A stretch of DNA of 64,000 nt from Diaminobutyricibacter sp. McL0608 (GCF_039613825.1 NZ_CP154826.1:1798001-1862000); one strand, 5' to 3'; positions 35,944 through 47,427 are shown, counted from the stretch's first letter. A program made the numbers and translations. The notes: a model not told the origin generated them from the sequence alone.

Positions 35944-37032
35944 TCAGGCCAGGTCGTCGTCAGTTCGCGCACCGAAGACGATCTCGTCCCAGCTCGGCAT
36001 CGAGGCGCGGCCCTTCTTGCCGACGCGCTGCTGCGGGCCGGTCGACGACTGCGCAGGCGGATCGGGGAGCTCGGCCGGCGTGAACGGAATGTCCTCAAGC
36101 TGGTCGAGCGGCACGTCGACGATGCGGATGCCCGAGTCCGGGTCCGGCTGTGGCGACTCGGCCTTCTCCTCGAAGCTGGCGGCTTCCCGCTCGCCGCGGC
36201 GGCGGCGGAGCGCTTCGAGAAGGTCAGCCGTCTGGTGCACGTCCTTCGGCTGGTCGTCGTCGGAGCGCTTGATGGCCGAGATCGCGATCGAGTTGTTCGC
36301 CGACGGGATCGTGCGGCTGTACGCCACCGGTTCGAGGAAGGGGGCCGCGTCAGGCCCGAGCAGGTCGCTCGGTGTCTCGTGGAAGGTGAAGGCACCACTG
36401 TCGAAGCGCGAGTCGTCCGGTTCCGACGAGTGCGGCGATACGGCCCGTAGGCGTGGGATGAGCGCACCCTTCAGCTCGCCCTGCTGCGACAGGGTCGTCG
36501 CCTCCGAATTGAGGGGAGCCAGGGCGTGCTTGCGCGCGTCATAGCCCCAGCGCGCGTCGTGGTCGATCTGGTCTGCGGTGAACTCCAGCTTGATGATCCA
36601 GCCGGTCTCCGCGTCCTTCCAGCTCGCCCACCGTTCACCGACGACGCCGAGTGAGGCGAGGCGGTCGCGGATGACGGCACCGAACGTCGCGCCTTCGCCG
36701 AGCGGGTCCACATCTGCGGTGGTGTGCACGGGAACGCTCAGCGCCGAGGCCACGATGTGCTCGCGCTCGGCGACGATCGGGCCCTCGAACCGCTGGATGT
36801 ACTCCAGAGAAGCTCCGGTGACAGCCGCGACGTCCTCTGCGGACATGCCGGAGCGGATGTGCGCCTGCACTTCCCTGGGCGACAACTTGGGAGCGGTCGA
36901 CGCCACCTCGGCCTTGCGCTGGCGAAGTCTGGACTGCAGTACTTCGTCGATGGCGATGCGGAACCGCTCACCGTCGTCGCTTGCGGCGAGCAGTGCACCG
37001 TTCTCGACTCCGATGACCTTTAAATCCTGCAT
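35944..37032 (-). CDS. sepH: Septation protein SepH
   Basis: 362 residues. The N-terminal DUF3071 domain starts MQDLKVIGVENGALLAAS and contains the helix-turn-helix-like HIRSGMSAEDVAAVTGASLE. A second conserved segment surrounds ERWASWKDAETGWIIKLEF. The rest is a long acidic, low-complexity tail ending PSWDEIVFGARTDDDLA, a conserved end motif. In Streptomyces and mycobacteria SepH binds FtsZ and promotes filament bundling during division. GGAAGG precedes ATG 37032. Divergent from the DUF4193 gene. Confidence 0.93.
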   Translation of the reverse strand: MQDLKVIGVENGALLAASDDGERFRIAIDEVLQSRLRQRKAEVASTAPKLSPREVQAHIRSGMSAEDVAAVTGASLEYIQRFEGPIVAEREHIVASALSVPVHTTADVDPLGEGATFGAVIRDRLASLGVVGERWASWKDAETGWIIKLEFTADQIDHDARWGYDARKHALAPLNSEATTLSQQGELKGALIPRLRAVSPHSSEPDDSRFDSGAFTFHETPSDLLGPDAAPFLEPVAYSRTIPSANNSIAISAIKRSDDDQPKDVHQTADLLEALRRRRGEREAASFEEKAESPQPDPDSGIRIVDVPLDQLEDIPFTPAELPDPPAQSSTGPQQRVGKKGRASMPSWDEIVFGARTDDDLA

Positions 37033-37159
37033 GATGAAATGCCTTCCCAGCTCTCCACGTACCTCGCAAGAATGCCACGTGATGCCCCCGATTCCGGGGA
37101 ATAACCGTGGCGTGCCGGAAGTTGATCACCGAGCAGTGGAATTGCGCTACGTGACTGGT

Positions 37160-37188
37160 TTGCTATTCCCTGCGGTTTGATGCAAACT
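37160..37188 (+). promoter_or_regulatory. Promoter for the DUF4193 gene
   Basis: TTGCTA (37160-37165) and CAAACT (37183-37188) are 17 nt apart in the sepH-DUF4193 divergent region, about 50 bp upstream of ATG 37240. Predicted by inspection. Confidence 0.35.
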
Positions 37189-37239
37189 ATGGCCGCCGAT
37201 TGCGAAAAATCGGTCGTTTATACGAGAAGTGGATGGGGC

Positions 37240-37533
37240 ATGGCAACGGATTACGACGCACCGCGGAAGACCGAAGACGACTCAGAGTCGATTGAGGCCC
37301 TCAAGGAGCGTGTCCCGGACAAGATGTCCGGAGTTGTCGACGTTGACGATGCGGACAACCCTGGTGGCTTCGAACTCCCCGGCGCGGACCTCTCAGACCT
37401 CGACCTAGACGTCGTCGTCCTTCCGCCTCAGGCCGACGAATTCACCTGTGTGAACTGCTTCCTGGTGAAGCACCGCTCGCAGATCGATCACGACACGAAG
37501 CTCGGACCGATCTGCGTGGAGTGCGCAGCCTAG
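37240..37533 (+). CDS. DUF4193 zinc-finger-like protein (dsRNA-binding annotated family)
   Basis: 97 residues: an acidic N-terminal half (ESIEALKERVPDK, DLSDLDLDVVVLPP) and a C-terminal C-x2-C...C-x2-C zinc ribbon (FTCVNCFLVKHRSQ ... ICVECA). The DUF4193 family is restricted to actinobacteria and nearly always lies between sepH and the DUF3093/dut genes. Its role is unknown; the four cysteines suggest one zinc. ATG 37240 is the family-typical start. Its last 4 nt overlap the end of the convergent DUF3093 gene. Confidence 0.9.
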   Translation: MATDYDAPRKTEDDSESIEALKERVPDKMSGVVDVDDADNPGGFELPGADLSDLDLDVVVLPPQADEFTCVNCFLVKHRSQIDHDTKLGPICVECAA

Positions 37534-37991
37534 GACGCAGCGCTCGCAGCCGCGAGTCGACCTTCATCGAGAGCCCGGACCAGCTGGTCCGGGCTTCTTG
37601 TTGAGATCAGCCAGTACGGCGCCGGGTCCTGCGGGTCGAGGACAGGCACCTTCACGACAGGCTTCACCCAGCCGCGGATGAGGAGCCAGGCACGCGCATC
37701 CAGGCGCTGGCCGCGTTCCAGCACCGCAGCATCCGGACCGTAGCCGGTGGGCTCGCCGACCAGCGTGAGCGTGATGCTCGCCCGGCCCGCGAAGAGTTCG
37801 CTGTCGGTCACCCGGATGACGGGCGATGATGCGATCAGCATCGCCACGCAGCCGCCGTAGAGGACGCTGGCCGTGATGACGCCGGCGATCATCGAGATGG
37901 GCGCGAAGACGAGGATGCTCGCGGGGATGACGAGGGCTGTGGAGATGTACAGCCAGGGAGCGGCCCAGAGCCGTTCACGATAGAGAACCAT
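37530..37991 (-). CDS. DUF3093 membrane protein
   Basis: 153 residues. The N-terminus MVLYRERLWAAPWLYIS is characteristic of DUF3093, followed by two close membrane helices (about 13-32 and 36-55) and a soluble beta-rich domain ending in DPAPYWLISTRSPDQLVRAL. The function of the family is unknown. It sits in the conserved actinobacterial order DUF4193-DUF3093-dut-DUF3710-DUF3159, being the one gene on the opposite strand. Divergent from dut across 38 bp. Confidence 0.88.
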   Translation of the reverse strand: MVLYRERLWAAPWLYISTALVIPASILVFAPISMIAGVITASVLYGGCVAMLIASSPVIRVTDSELFAGRASITLTLVGEPTGYGPDAAVLERGQRLDARAWLLIRGWVKPVVKVPVLDPQDPAPYWLISTRSPDQLVRALDEGRLAAASAAS

Positions 37992-38017
37992 GACTCTATT
38001 CGATCAGACTTCTGCAC

Positions 38018-38023
38018 TACCCT
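38018..38023 (+). promoter_or_regulatory. -10 element TACCCT of a probable leaderless dut promoter
   Basis: TACCCT ends 6 nt before GTG 38030 within a 38-bp divergent gap. No ribosome-binding site fits in the remaining space. Confidence 0.4.
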
Positions 38024-38029
38024 CGACAC

Positions 38030-38521
38030 GTGACCGATACCGTTGATGTCCCGATCGTCGCCGACCTCGTGCCGGCATATGCCCATCCGGGCGACGCGGG
38101 CGCCGATCTGTGCGCGGCCGAAGCCGTGACCCTCGGACCCGGGGAGCGCGCGACCGTACCGACGGGCGTGTCGATCGCCCTCCCTGACGGCTTCGCCGGT
38201 TTCGTCGTGCCGCGCAGCGGACTCGCGGCGCGCCATGGGATCACGATCGTCAACTCGCCCGGCACGGTCGATGCCGGCTATCGCGGCGAGATCCGTGTCA
38301 CGGTACTGAATACCGACAGTTCGATGCCGTACGATATCGCCGTCGGCGACCGGATCGCCCAGCTCATCGTGATGCCGGTGACCCGGGCGCGGTTCGTGCC
38401 CGTCGACAGCCTTTCGGAGAGCCTCCGCGGTACCGCGGGGTTCGGTTCGACCGGCTACAGCACGGAGCCGCGCACCACCGTGCGGTCAGAAGACAGCGTC
38501 AAGTCAGGAGAACCAGCGTGA
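38030..38521 (+). CDS. dut: Deoxyuridine 5'-triphosphate nucleotidohydrolase
   Basis: Hydrolyses dUTP to dUMP, preventing uracil incorporation and feeding dTMP synthesis. The trimeric dUTPase motifs appear in order: HPGDAGADLCAAE, PRSGLAARHG, NSPGTVDAGYRGEI (catalytic Asp), GDRIAQLIV and the C-terminal arm RGTAGFGSTGYS. The 163 residues include a 15-residue tail. GTG 38030 is the only sensible start. The stop overlaps the start of the DUF3710 gene as GTGA, beginning a tightly packed run of four genes. Confidence 0.96.
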   Translation: MTDTVDVPIVADLVPAYAHPGDAGADLCAAEAVTLGPGERATVPTGVSIALPDGFAGFVVPRSGLAARHGITIVNSPGTVDAGYRGEIRVTVLNTDSSMPYDIAVGDRIAQLIVMPVTRARFVPVDSLSESLRGTAGFGSTGYSTEPRTTVRSEDSVKSGEPA

Positions 38522-39138
38522 CCGACACGAGCAGCACCGACCCCGAGAGCTGGGAGAAGTCGGCGCCGGCGGACCGCGAGACGGAAGGGCCGCTCGACGA
38601 GAGCGAGGCCAACCCCGTTCGTCCGTACGTCGATCTCGGGGGCGTCAAGATCCTCCCGCGCGAAGGTCTGCACCTGCGCCTCGAGGTCGAGGAGGAGACG
38701 CAGCGCGTCGTCGCCGTCGGACTGGACTATGCGAACTCGACACTGCAGGTTCAGCCGTTCGCCGCTCCGCGCTCCAGCGGACTGTGGCACGAGATCCGCG
38801 AGCAGATCGCCGAACAGGTCGAGCGTCAGGGCGGCCGCACGTCGGTCCGCGACGGCGTCTTCGGTCCCGAGCTGGTCGCCGAGATCCCGGTCGCGTCGAC
38901 CCAGGGCCCCGGCGGCGAGACACGTGTCGCGCGTTTCGTCGGTGTCGACGGACCGCGCTGGTTCCTCCGCGGCGTGATCGCGGGGGATGCCGCGGTCAAA
39001 CCCGATGCCGCGGCTCTGGTCGAAGATCTGTTCCGCAGCATCGTCGTCGTCCGCGGAACCGTCCCGATGCCCCCTCGCGACCTGATCCCGCTGCGTATGC
39101 CGGCGGCTCCCGCTGCGGGCGACGGAACCCCGGTGTGA
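38518..39138 (+). CDS. DUF3710 domain protein
   Basis: 206 residues, soluble. The N-terminus is acidic and disordered; the conserved core starts PYVDLGGVKILPREG and continues with AVGLDYANSTLQVQPFAAPRS, LWHEIREQIAEQV and GVDGPRWFLRGVIAG. DUF3710 is an actinobacterial family of unknown function found downstream of dut. Start GTG 38518 overlaps the dut stop by 4 nt and the gene's stop overlaps GTG 39135 in the same way, so the three proteins are probably made from one message. Confidence 0.9.
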   Translation: MTDTSSTDPESWEKSAPADRETEGPLDESEANPVRPYVDLGGVKILPREGLHLRLEVEEETQRVVAVGLDYANSTLQVQPFAAPRSSGLWHEIREQIAEQVERQGGRTSVRDGVFGPELVAEIPVASTQGPGGETRVARFVGVDGPRWFLRGVIAGDAAVKPDAAALVEDLFRSIVVVRGTVPMPPRDLIPLRMPAAPAAGDGTPV

Positions 39139-39950
39139 GCAGGCAGAGCATGTCCAGCACCGGTGAACCGTCGAAGCCGAACGACGAGGAGGGCGAGACC
39201 GCCGTCCCCAGTGCCATCGGCGAAAGCCTGGCGAACGCCGCACGCAAGTCCGGCATCGGGCAGCTCGCCGACAGCGATACCTCGACCGGAACGGCGCTGC
39301 TCGGCGCGCTCGGAGGGATACGCGGACTCCTGGAGACGATCCTGCCCGGACTCGTCTTCCTCATCCTCTTCACGTTCACGACGAACGTTCCGCTCTCCCT
39401 CGGCGCGTCGGTTCTCGTGGCCGTCGTCTTCACCGCGGTGCGGATCATCGGCAAGACGCCCGTCACACAGGCCGTCGCCGGCCTGATCGGGGTCGGCGCA
39501 TCGGCGATCCTGGCGCTCATCACCGGTCGCGGCGAAGACAATTTCATCTTCGGTATCGGTCTGAATCTGCTCTACGGCGCGGCCCTGCTGATCTCCATGC
39601 TCGTGCGCTGGCCGCTGATCGGCCTCGCGTCCGGCTACCTCATGGGCGACGGGCTCGCCTGGCGCAAAGACCGCACCAAGTTCCGGGTGATGCAGGCGCT
39701 CACGTTCCTCTGGTTCCTCCTGTTCGCCGCCCGGCTCGTGGTCGAGCTTCCGCTCTACCTGGCGCACACGGACGCGGCGACCACCGGTCTCGGAATCGCG
39801 AAGCTGCTCATGGGGGTTCCGCTCTACGCGCCGCTCCTGCTCGTGACCTGGTTCGTCGTTCGCGGGCTTTACGGAGTCGGTGGCACAGCGAGAGACGAGG
39901 CGAAGCCCGAATCCACGGGTCCTGACCGTCCCGCATCGAACGGGACCTGA
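39135..39950 (+). CDS. DUF3159 membrane protein
   Basis: 271 residues from GTG 39135. After a hydrophilic N-terminus, the DUF3159 core has GGIRGLLETILPGLVFLILF and several further helices, about six in all, with the conserved loop GDGLAWRKDRTKFRVMQALT. The family is actinobacterial and of unknown function. GTG 39135 gives a GTGA overlap with the previous gene; ATG 39150, with AGGCAG upstream, is an equally possible start. The P-type ATPase gene begins 6 bp after the stop. Confidence 0.87.
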   Translation: MSRQSMSSTGEPSKPNDEEGETAVPSAIGESLANAARKSGIGQLADSDTSTGTALLGALGGIRGLLETILPGLVFLILFTFTTNVPLSLGASVLVAVVFTAVRIIGKTPVTQAVAGLIGVGASAILALITGRGEDNFIFGIGLNLLYGAALLISMLVRWPLIGLASGYLMGDGLAWRKDRTKFRVMQALTFLWFLLFAARLVVELPLYLAHTDAATTGLGIAKLLMGVPLYAPLLLVTWFVVRGLYGVGGTARDEAKPESTGPDRPASNGT

Positions 39951-39956
39951 GGGCCC

Positions 39957-42332
39957 GTGACGTACGCGCGCACAGGGGAGGGACTGACCCGCGCGGAAGT
40001 TGCCGAGCGCCACGCCAGCGGACGTGGCAATGCGGTGACGCAGCCGACGTCGCGCTCGATCTCGGAGATCCTCCGAGAGAACGTCTTCACGCTCTTCAAC
40101 GGCATCCTCACCGTGTGCTTCGTCGCGGTGATCGTGCTGGGCGACCTGCGCGACGGGTTCTTCTACGGAGTCGTCGTCGTGAACGCGCTCATCGGCATCG
40201 TCCAGGAGGTGCGGGCGAAGGTCGTGCTCGACCGGGCCGCGTTGCTGGCGGCACCGGAAAGCCGGGTGAAACGGGACGGCGCCGTCGAGACGGTCGCCCT
40301 GGCCGAGGTGGTCCTCGACGACCTCCTCGTCCTGCGGCCGGGTGACCAGATCCCGGCGGATGCGGTCGTCGAGGCGAGCAACGGGCTCGGACTCGACGAA
40401 TCGCTTCTGACCGGCGAGGCCGACCCGGTGCTGAAGGACGAGGGCGATCAGCTGCTCTCCGGGTCGCACGTCGTCAGCGGCACGGGCTACGCGACGGTCA
40501 CCGCGGTCGGCGCCGACTCGTACGCGAGCAGGCTGACCTCCGAGATCCGCAAGCACTCGCTCGTCCGATCGGAACTGCGCGATGCCACCAACCGCATCCT
40601 CGTCTACCTGTCCTGGATCCTCGGGCCCGTCATCGTCATCACGATCATCGGCCGGATCCTCACGTACGGCGGCTTCGCGACGCTCGGCCAGAACGGACGC
40701 TGGCGCCGTGCACTGCTCGACGCCGTCGCCAGCGTGGTCGGGATGATACCCGAGGGTCTCGTGCTCCTCACCAGCCTCGCCTTCGGGGTCGCCGCAATCC
40801 AGCTCGCCGCGCGCAAGGTGCTCGTCCAGGAGCTCGCGGCCGTCGAAGTGCTCGCGCGCGTCGATGTGCTCTGCCTCGACAAGACCGGCACTCTCACCAG
40901 CGGCGAACTGGCGTTCGACCACATCGAGTCACTGGGGGACGTAGTTGCTCCGGCCGACGCGGAAGCCGCTCTTGCCGCGTTCGGGGCCGACGATGCCGGG
41001 AACGCGACGGCGGGCATCCTCTCGCGGCATTTCCAGTCGGACACGCTCGTCGTCGAGCGACGCATCCCGTTCAGCTCCGCGACGAAGTTCAGTGGTGTCG
41101 TCTTCTCCGTCGGCGGCGTCCGATCCTCCTGGCTGCTCGGAGCTCCCGAACGGCTGCTGGGCGAGCACCCCGAGCAACTGGCACGCGCCAACACGGTCGC
41201 GGCGACGGGTCAGCGCACCCTCGCCCTCGTGCGTGCGCTCGACCCGCTGCCGACCGAACCGCACGCCTCGATCAGGGGCGTTCGCGTCGAGCCGGCGCAG
41301 CTGGTCGTGTTCGAGGAGTCGGTGCGCCCGGCGGCGCGAGCAACGCTCGGCTACTTCCGCAAACAGGCGGTGCGTGTGGTGGTCATGTCGGGGGACAACC
41401 CGGTGACCGTCTCGGCCATCGCACGGACCCTCGACCTGAACGGCGAGGCGGTCGACGCGTCGACGCTCAACGGGGATGCGGAACTCGCGGCGGCGCTCCA
41501 GACCTCCGACATCTTCGGCCGGGTCAGCCCGGAGCAGAAGCGCACGGCTGTGGGCATCCTGCGCGAAATGGGCAGGACGGTCGCCATGACCGGCGACGGT
41601 GTCAACGACGCCATGGCGATCAAGGATGCGGATTTGGGCATCGCGATGGGCACGGCGACGCCCGCGACCAAGGCCGTCTCGCGCATCGTGCTGCTCGACA
41701 ATCGATTCGACCGGCTTCCAGACGTGCTCGCGTTCGGCAGACGCGTCATCGCCAACGTCGAGCGGGTCTCGAACCTGTTCCTCGCCAAAACGGTCTACGG
41801 GATCCTCCTCGCACTGGTCAGCGCCGTGATGTTGTGGCCTTTCCCGTTCCTTCCGAGGCAGTTGACCCTGGTCTCGACGCTGGCCATCGGCATCCCGTCG
41901 TTCGTGCTCGCGCTCGCCCGCAACCGCCGCATCTACACCCCGGGGGTCCTCCGGCGCATCCTCACGTATTCGATCCCGACAGGGACGATCGCCGCTATCG
42001 CGTGCGTGGTCGCATATCTACCGCTGTATCGGAGCATCCCGCTCCCTGAGGCGCGCAGCATCACGACCGTCACCCTGTTCTGCGTATCCCTCTGGATTCT
42101 CTGCGTGCTCACCCGGCCGCTCAGCTGGCCCCGACTCCTGCTGCTGGCCGGCGTCGTCGCGGCGATGGTCCTGGTCTGCGTGCTGCCGGGGCCGAGCGAG
42201 TTCTTCATGATGCGCATCCCGCTGTCGCCGGAATTGCTGTGGGGGATCGGCGTCGGTGTCGTGGGTGCCGCGGGAATCGAGGTCTTCTACCGGTTCGCAC
42301 GGCGCCGCGGACTGGTCTTCGACCGGGAGTAG
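39957..42332 (+). CDS. P-type cation ATPase (CtpE-like, P2-type)
   Basis: 791 residues. Shown: an N-terminal actuator part with DESLLTGEADPV, the membrane-4 motif MIPEGLVLLTSLAF, the phosphorylation motif DKTGTLTSGEL at about residue 308, and the hinge TGDGVNDAMAIKDADLGIAMG. Around ten hydrophobic helices are visible, four of them C-terminal. There are no N-terminal metal-binding cysteine motifs, arguing against a heavy-metal P1B pump. The pattern resembles mycobacterial CtpE, implicated in calcium transport; the ion cannot be fixed here. GTG 39957 starts 6 bp after DUF3159, last of the dut run. Confidence 0.88.
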   Translation: MTYARTGEGLTRAEVAERHASGRGNAVTQPTSRSISEILRENVFTLFNGILTVCFVAVIVLGDLRDGFFYGVVVVNALIGIVQEVRAKVVLDRAALLAAPESRVKRDGAVETVALAEVVLDDLLVLRPGDQIPADAVVEASNGLGLDESLLTGEADPVLKDEGDQLLSGSHVVSGTGYATVTAVGADSYASRLTSEIRKHSLVRSELRDATNRILVYLSWILGPVIVITIIGRILTYGGFATLGQNGRWRRALLDAVASVVGMIPEGLVLLTSLAFGVAAIQLAARKVLVQELAAVEVLARVDVLCLDKTGTLTSGELAFDHIESLGDVVAPADAEAALAAFGADDAGNATAGILSRHFQSDTLVVERRIPFSSATKFSGVVFSVGGVRSSWLLGAPERLLGEHPEQLARANTVAATGQRTLALVRALDPLPTEPHASIRGVRVEPAQLVVFEESVRPAARATLGYFRKQAVRVVVMSGDNPVTVSAIARTLDLNGEAVDASTLNGDAELAAALQTSDIFGRVSPEQKRTAVGILREMGRTVAMTGDGVNDAMAIKDADLGIAMGTATPATKAVSRIVLLDNRFDRLPDVLAFGRRVIANVERVSNLFLAKTVYGILLALVSAVMLWPFPFLPRQLTLVSTLAIGIPSFVLALARNRRIYTPGVLRRILTYSIPTGTIAAIACVVAYLPLYRSIPLPEARSITTVTLFCVSLWILCVLTRPLSWPRLLLLAGVVAAMVLVCVLPGPSEFFMMRIPLSPELLWGIGVGVVGAAGIEVFYRFARRRGLVFDRE

Positions 42333-42352
42333 CGAGCGTCCCGCTGTGCTAG

Positions 42353-42376
42353 ATTTATCTCGACGTCAAGATAAAT
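42353..42376. promoter_or_regulatory. 24-bp near-perfect palindrome upstream of aconitase
   Basis: ATTTATCT-CGACGTCA-AGATAAAT: the outer 8-bp arms match exactly and the whole has one mismatched pair. This form, two AT-rich arms around GACGTC, suits a MarR- or TetR-type dimer. In Streptomyces the MarR-family TamR controls an aconitase gene, which makes a comparable regulator plausible here, but no regulator is identified in the window. Confidence 0.55.
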
Positions 42377-42412
42377 TGTGAAGCGAACGGATGCCGGAAG
42401 CGGGCTCGCGAC

Positions 42413-42431
42413 TTAGGCTAGCCTTGCTGGA
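42413..42431. promoter_or_regulatory. Possible DtxR/IdeR iron box upstream of aconitase
   Basis: TTAGGCTAGCCTTGC resembles the DtxR/IdeR consensus TTAGGTTAGCCTAACCTAA, with a perfect core palindrome AGGCTAGCCT. The right half is weak. TAGGCT within it could instead be a -10 element. Iron control of an iron-sulfur enzyme would make sense. Confidence 0.4.
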
Positions 42432-42508
42432 AACACGCTTTGTTCGACCACGAATATTGATCACGATGGCCGGCTTCTTCCATGCCTGCCGATGAAGGAG
42501 AGGGCAAC

Positions 42509-45325
<2,817 letters not shown>

Positions 45326-45337
45326 ACGCACCAATGA

Positions 45338-45410
45338 ACCGAGTGCCGCCGAGGCGACCGGATCGTCCACTTCAGGATGAACGATGCGGGACGAAACGGC
45401 GGCACTCGGT
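45338..45410. repeat. 13-bp perfect inverted repeat between acnA and dxs
   Basis: ACCGAGTGCCGCC (45338-45350) and its exact reverse complement (45398-45410) enclose 47 nt. A transcript would form a long stable stem, possibly the acnA terminator or RNA 3' end, though no T-run follows. The right arm ends about 20 bp before the dxs -10, so a regulatory role at dxs is possible. Confidence 0.6.
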
Positions 45411-45430
45411 GATTCCGGAGCGCGCGCGCC

Positions 45431-45436
45431 TAAACT
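45431..45436 (+). promoter_or_regulatory. -10 element TAAACT of a probable leaderless dxs promoter
   Basis: TAAACT ends 7 nt before ATG 45444, and no Shine-Dalgarno is present. The same hexamer precedes the RDD gene. Confidence 0.4.
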
Positions 45437-45443
45437 CGAACCC

Positions 45444-47405
45444 ATGAGTATCCTCGAGACCATCTCCGGTCCCCGTGACCTGGACGCTCTGTCCAAAGAG
45501 CAGCTGGTGCAGCTCGCAGCCGAGATCCGGGAGTTCCTGATCTCGAACGTCTCCAAGACCGGGGGACACCTCGGTCCCAATCTCGGCGTCGTCGAGTCCA
45601 CCATCGCCATCCATCGCGTCTTCGATTCACCACGGGACGCCATCGTCTTCGACACCGGCCACCAGTCGTATGTGCACAAGCTGCTCACCGGCCGGCAGGA
45701 CTTCAGCATGCTCCGCCAGCGCGGCGGCCTCGCCGGCTACCCGCAGCGCTCGGAATCCGTTCACGACATCGTCGAGAGCTCGCACGCCTCGAGTTCGCTG
45801 TCGTGGGCGGACGGCATCTCGCGTGCCTTCTCGATGACCGGTCAGGACGACCGTCACGTCGTCGCCATGGTGGGCGACGGTGCGTTGACGGGCGGGATGA
45901 CCTGGGAAGCGCTCAACAACATCAGCGACGACAACACCCGTCGGCTCATCATCGTCGTCAACGACAACGGCCGCTCATATGCGCCGACGATCGGTGGGAT
46001 GGCGCGCTTCCTCAACACCGTGCGCACGCGCCGCTCCTACCGCAGCCTCTACCTGACCAGCCGTAAAGCCTTCTATCAGCTCGGCACGCCGGGGCGAGCG
46101 ATCTACCGCGGTATGCGCGGCGGGCTCCACGGCTTCCTCAGCCGTTTCTGGAACAACGACGCGCTCTACTCCAACCTCGACATCAAATACATCGGCCCGG
46201 TTCAGGGTCACGACATCGAGGCGATGGAAGAAGCCCTGCGCCAGGCGAAGAACTACGGCGCCCCGGTCATCGTCCACATGATCACGCAGAAGGGTCGCGG
46301 CTACGAGCCGGCAGTGCGCGATGCCGCCGACCAGTTCCACGCCGTCGGTCAGATCGACCCCGAGACCGGTGAACCGATCGAGAGTTCGACCAAGCCGTCC
46401 TGGACGAGCGTGTTCTCGGACGAGATCGTCGGGCTCGCCGAACGCAACCCCCGGATCGTCGGCATCACCGCGGCGATGCTGCGCCCCACCGGGCTCCACA
46501 AGTTCGCCGAACGCTTCCCAGGCCGCGTCCACGACGTCGGCATCGCGGAGCAGCACGCCGTAGCGAGCGCTGCGGGTCTCGCCTTCGGCGGCCTCCATCC
46601 GGTCGTCGCCATCTACGCCACCTTCATCAATCGGGCATTCGACCAAGTGCTGATGGACGTCGCCCTGCACAAGGCCGGGGTGACGTTCGTTCTCGACCGT
46701 GCCGGCGTGACCGGTCCAGACGGGCCCAGTCACCACGGAATCTGGGATCTCGCCATCCTCCAGGTCGTGCCGAACATCCGCCTCGCAGCGCCCCGCGACG
46801 CCACGCGCTTCCGCGAGGAGCTCGGCGAGGCCGTCGCCGTCGACGATGCTCCGACGGTGCTGCGGTTCCCCAAAGGCAGCGTGAGCCCCGACATCGAGGC
46901 CCAGCGTCGAACCGCGGACGGCGTGGACGTGCTCCGGGAAGCGCCGCACAAGGACGTCCTCCTGGTGACGGTGGGCCCGATGGCCGACCTCGGACTCAGG
47001 GTCGCCGATCGACTCGCGGCCCAGGGTATCGGTGCGACGGTGGTGGACCCGCGCTGGGTCGTCCCGGTCCCGCGCTCGATCCTGACGCTGGCCGCCGAGC
47101 ACCGGATCGTCGTGACGATCGAAGACGGCATCCGGGTCGGCGGGATCGGCACGCGCGTCCGGCAGGACCTGCGCGAGGCGGGCATCGACACCGCCGTCGA
47201 CGAGCTCGGGCTTCCCGACGAGTTCCTCGACCATGCGACACGCGAGCAGATCCTCGAAGACGCCGGCCTGACTCCGCAGAAGATCGCGCGCGATCTCGTC
47301 GCGCAGGTCCTGGGGAGCAAGGTGCCGGTTGCGAGGCCCCTTCCCGCGGAGGGCGGGGACCGCGCGGAGGTCGGCCAGCGCAAGGCAGGCGAGAAGCGGC
47401 TCTGA
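45444..47405 (+). CDS. dxs: 1-deoxy-D-xylulose-5-phosphate synthase
   Basis: First enzyme of the MEP isoprenoid pathway: thiamine-diphosphate-dependent condensation of pyruvate and glyceraldehyde 3-phosphate. Seen are SKTGGHLGPNLGVVE (catalytic His region), the ThDP motif GDGALTGGMTWEALNN, the DRAG motif in FVLDRAGVTGPDGPSHHG, and EQHAVASAAGLA with the conserved Glu. The 653 residues are normal, with a basic tail. ATG 45444 is chosen over the upstream open frame because of the -10 hexamer 7 nt before it and family alignment at MSILETISGP. The gene ends 22 bp from the convergent dehydrogenase. Confidence 0.96.
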   Translation: MSILETISGPRDLDALSKEQLVQLAAEIREFLISNVSKTGGHLGPNLGVVESTIAIHRVFDSPRDAIVFDTGHQSYVHKLLTGRQDFSMLRQRGGLAGYPQRSESVHDIVESSHASSSLSWADGISRAFSMTGQDDRHVVAMVGDGALTGGMTWEALNNISDDNTRRLIIVVNDNGRSYAPTIGGMARFLNTVRTRRSYRSLYLTSRKAFYQLGTPGRAIYRGMRGGLHGFLSRFWNNDALYSNLDIKYIGPVQGHDIEAMEEALRQAKNYGAPVIVHMITQKGRGYEPAVRDAADQFHAVGQIDPETGEPIESSTKPSWTSVFSDEIVGLAERNPRIVGITAAMLRPTGLHKFAERFPGRVHDVGIAEQHAVASAAGLAFGGLHPVVAIYATFINRAFDQVLMDVALHKAGVTFVLDRAGVTGPDGPSHHGIWDLAILQVVPNIRLAAPRDATRFREELGEAVAVDDAPTVLRFPKGSVSPDIEAQRRTADGVDVLREAPHKDVLLVTVGPMADLGLRVADRLAAQGIGATVVDPRWVVPVPRSILTLAAEHRIVVTIEDGIRVGGIGTRVRQDLREAGIDTAVDELGLPDEFLDHATREQILEDAGLTPQKIARDLVAQVLGSKVPVARPLPAEGGDRAEVGQRKAGEKRL

Positions 47406-47427
47406 GGTCCGCCCGATCGATTCGTCC

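Noticed and set aside
38826-40922. Minus-strand frame of about 700 codons across DUF3710, DUF3159 and the ATPase
   Set aside because: Antisense to three coupled genes with clear motifs; a compositional artefact.
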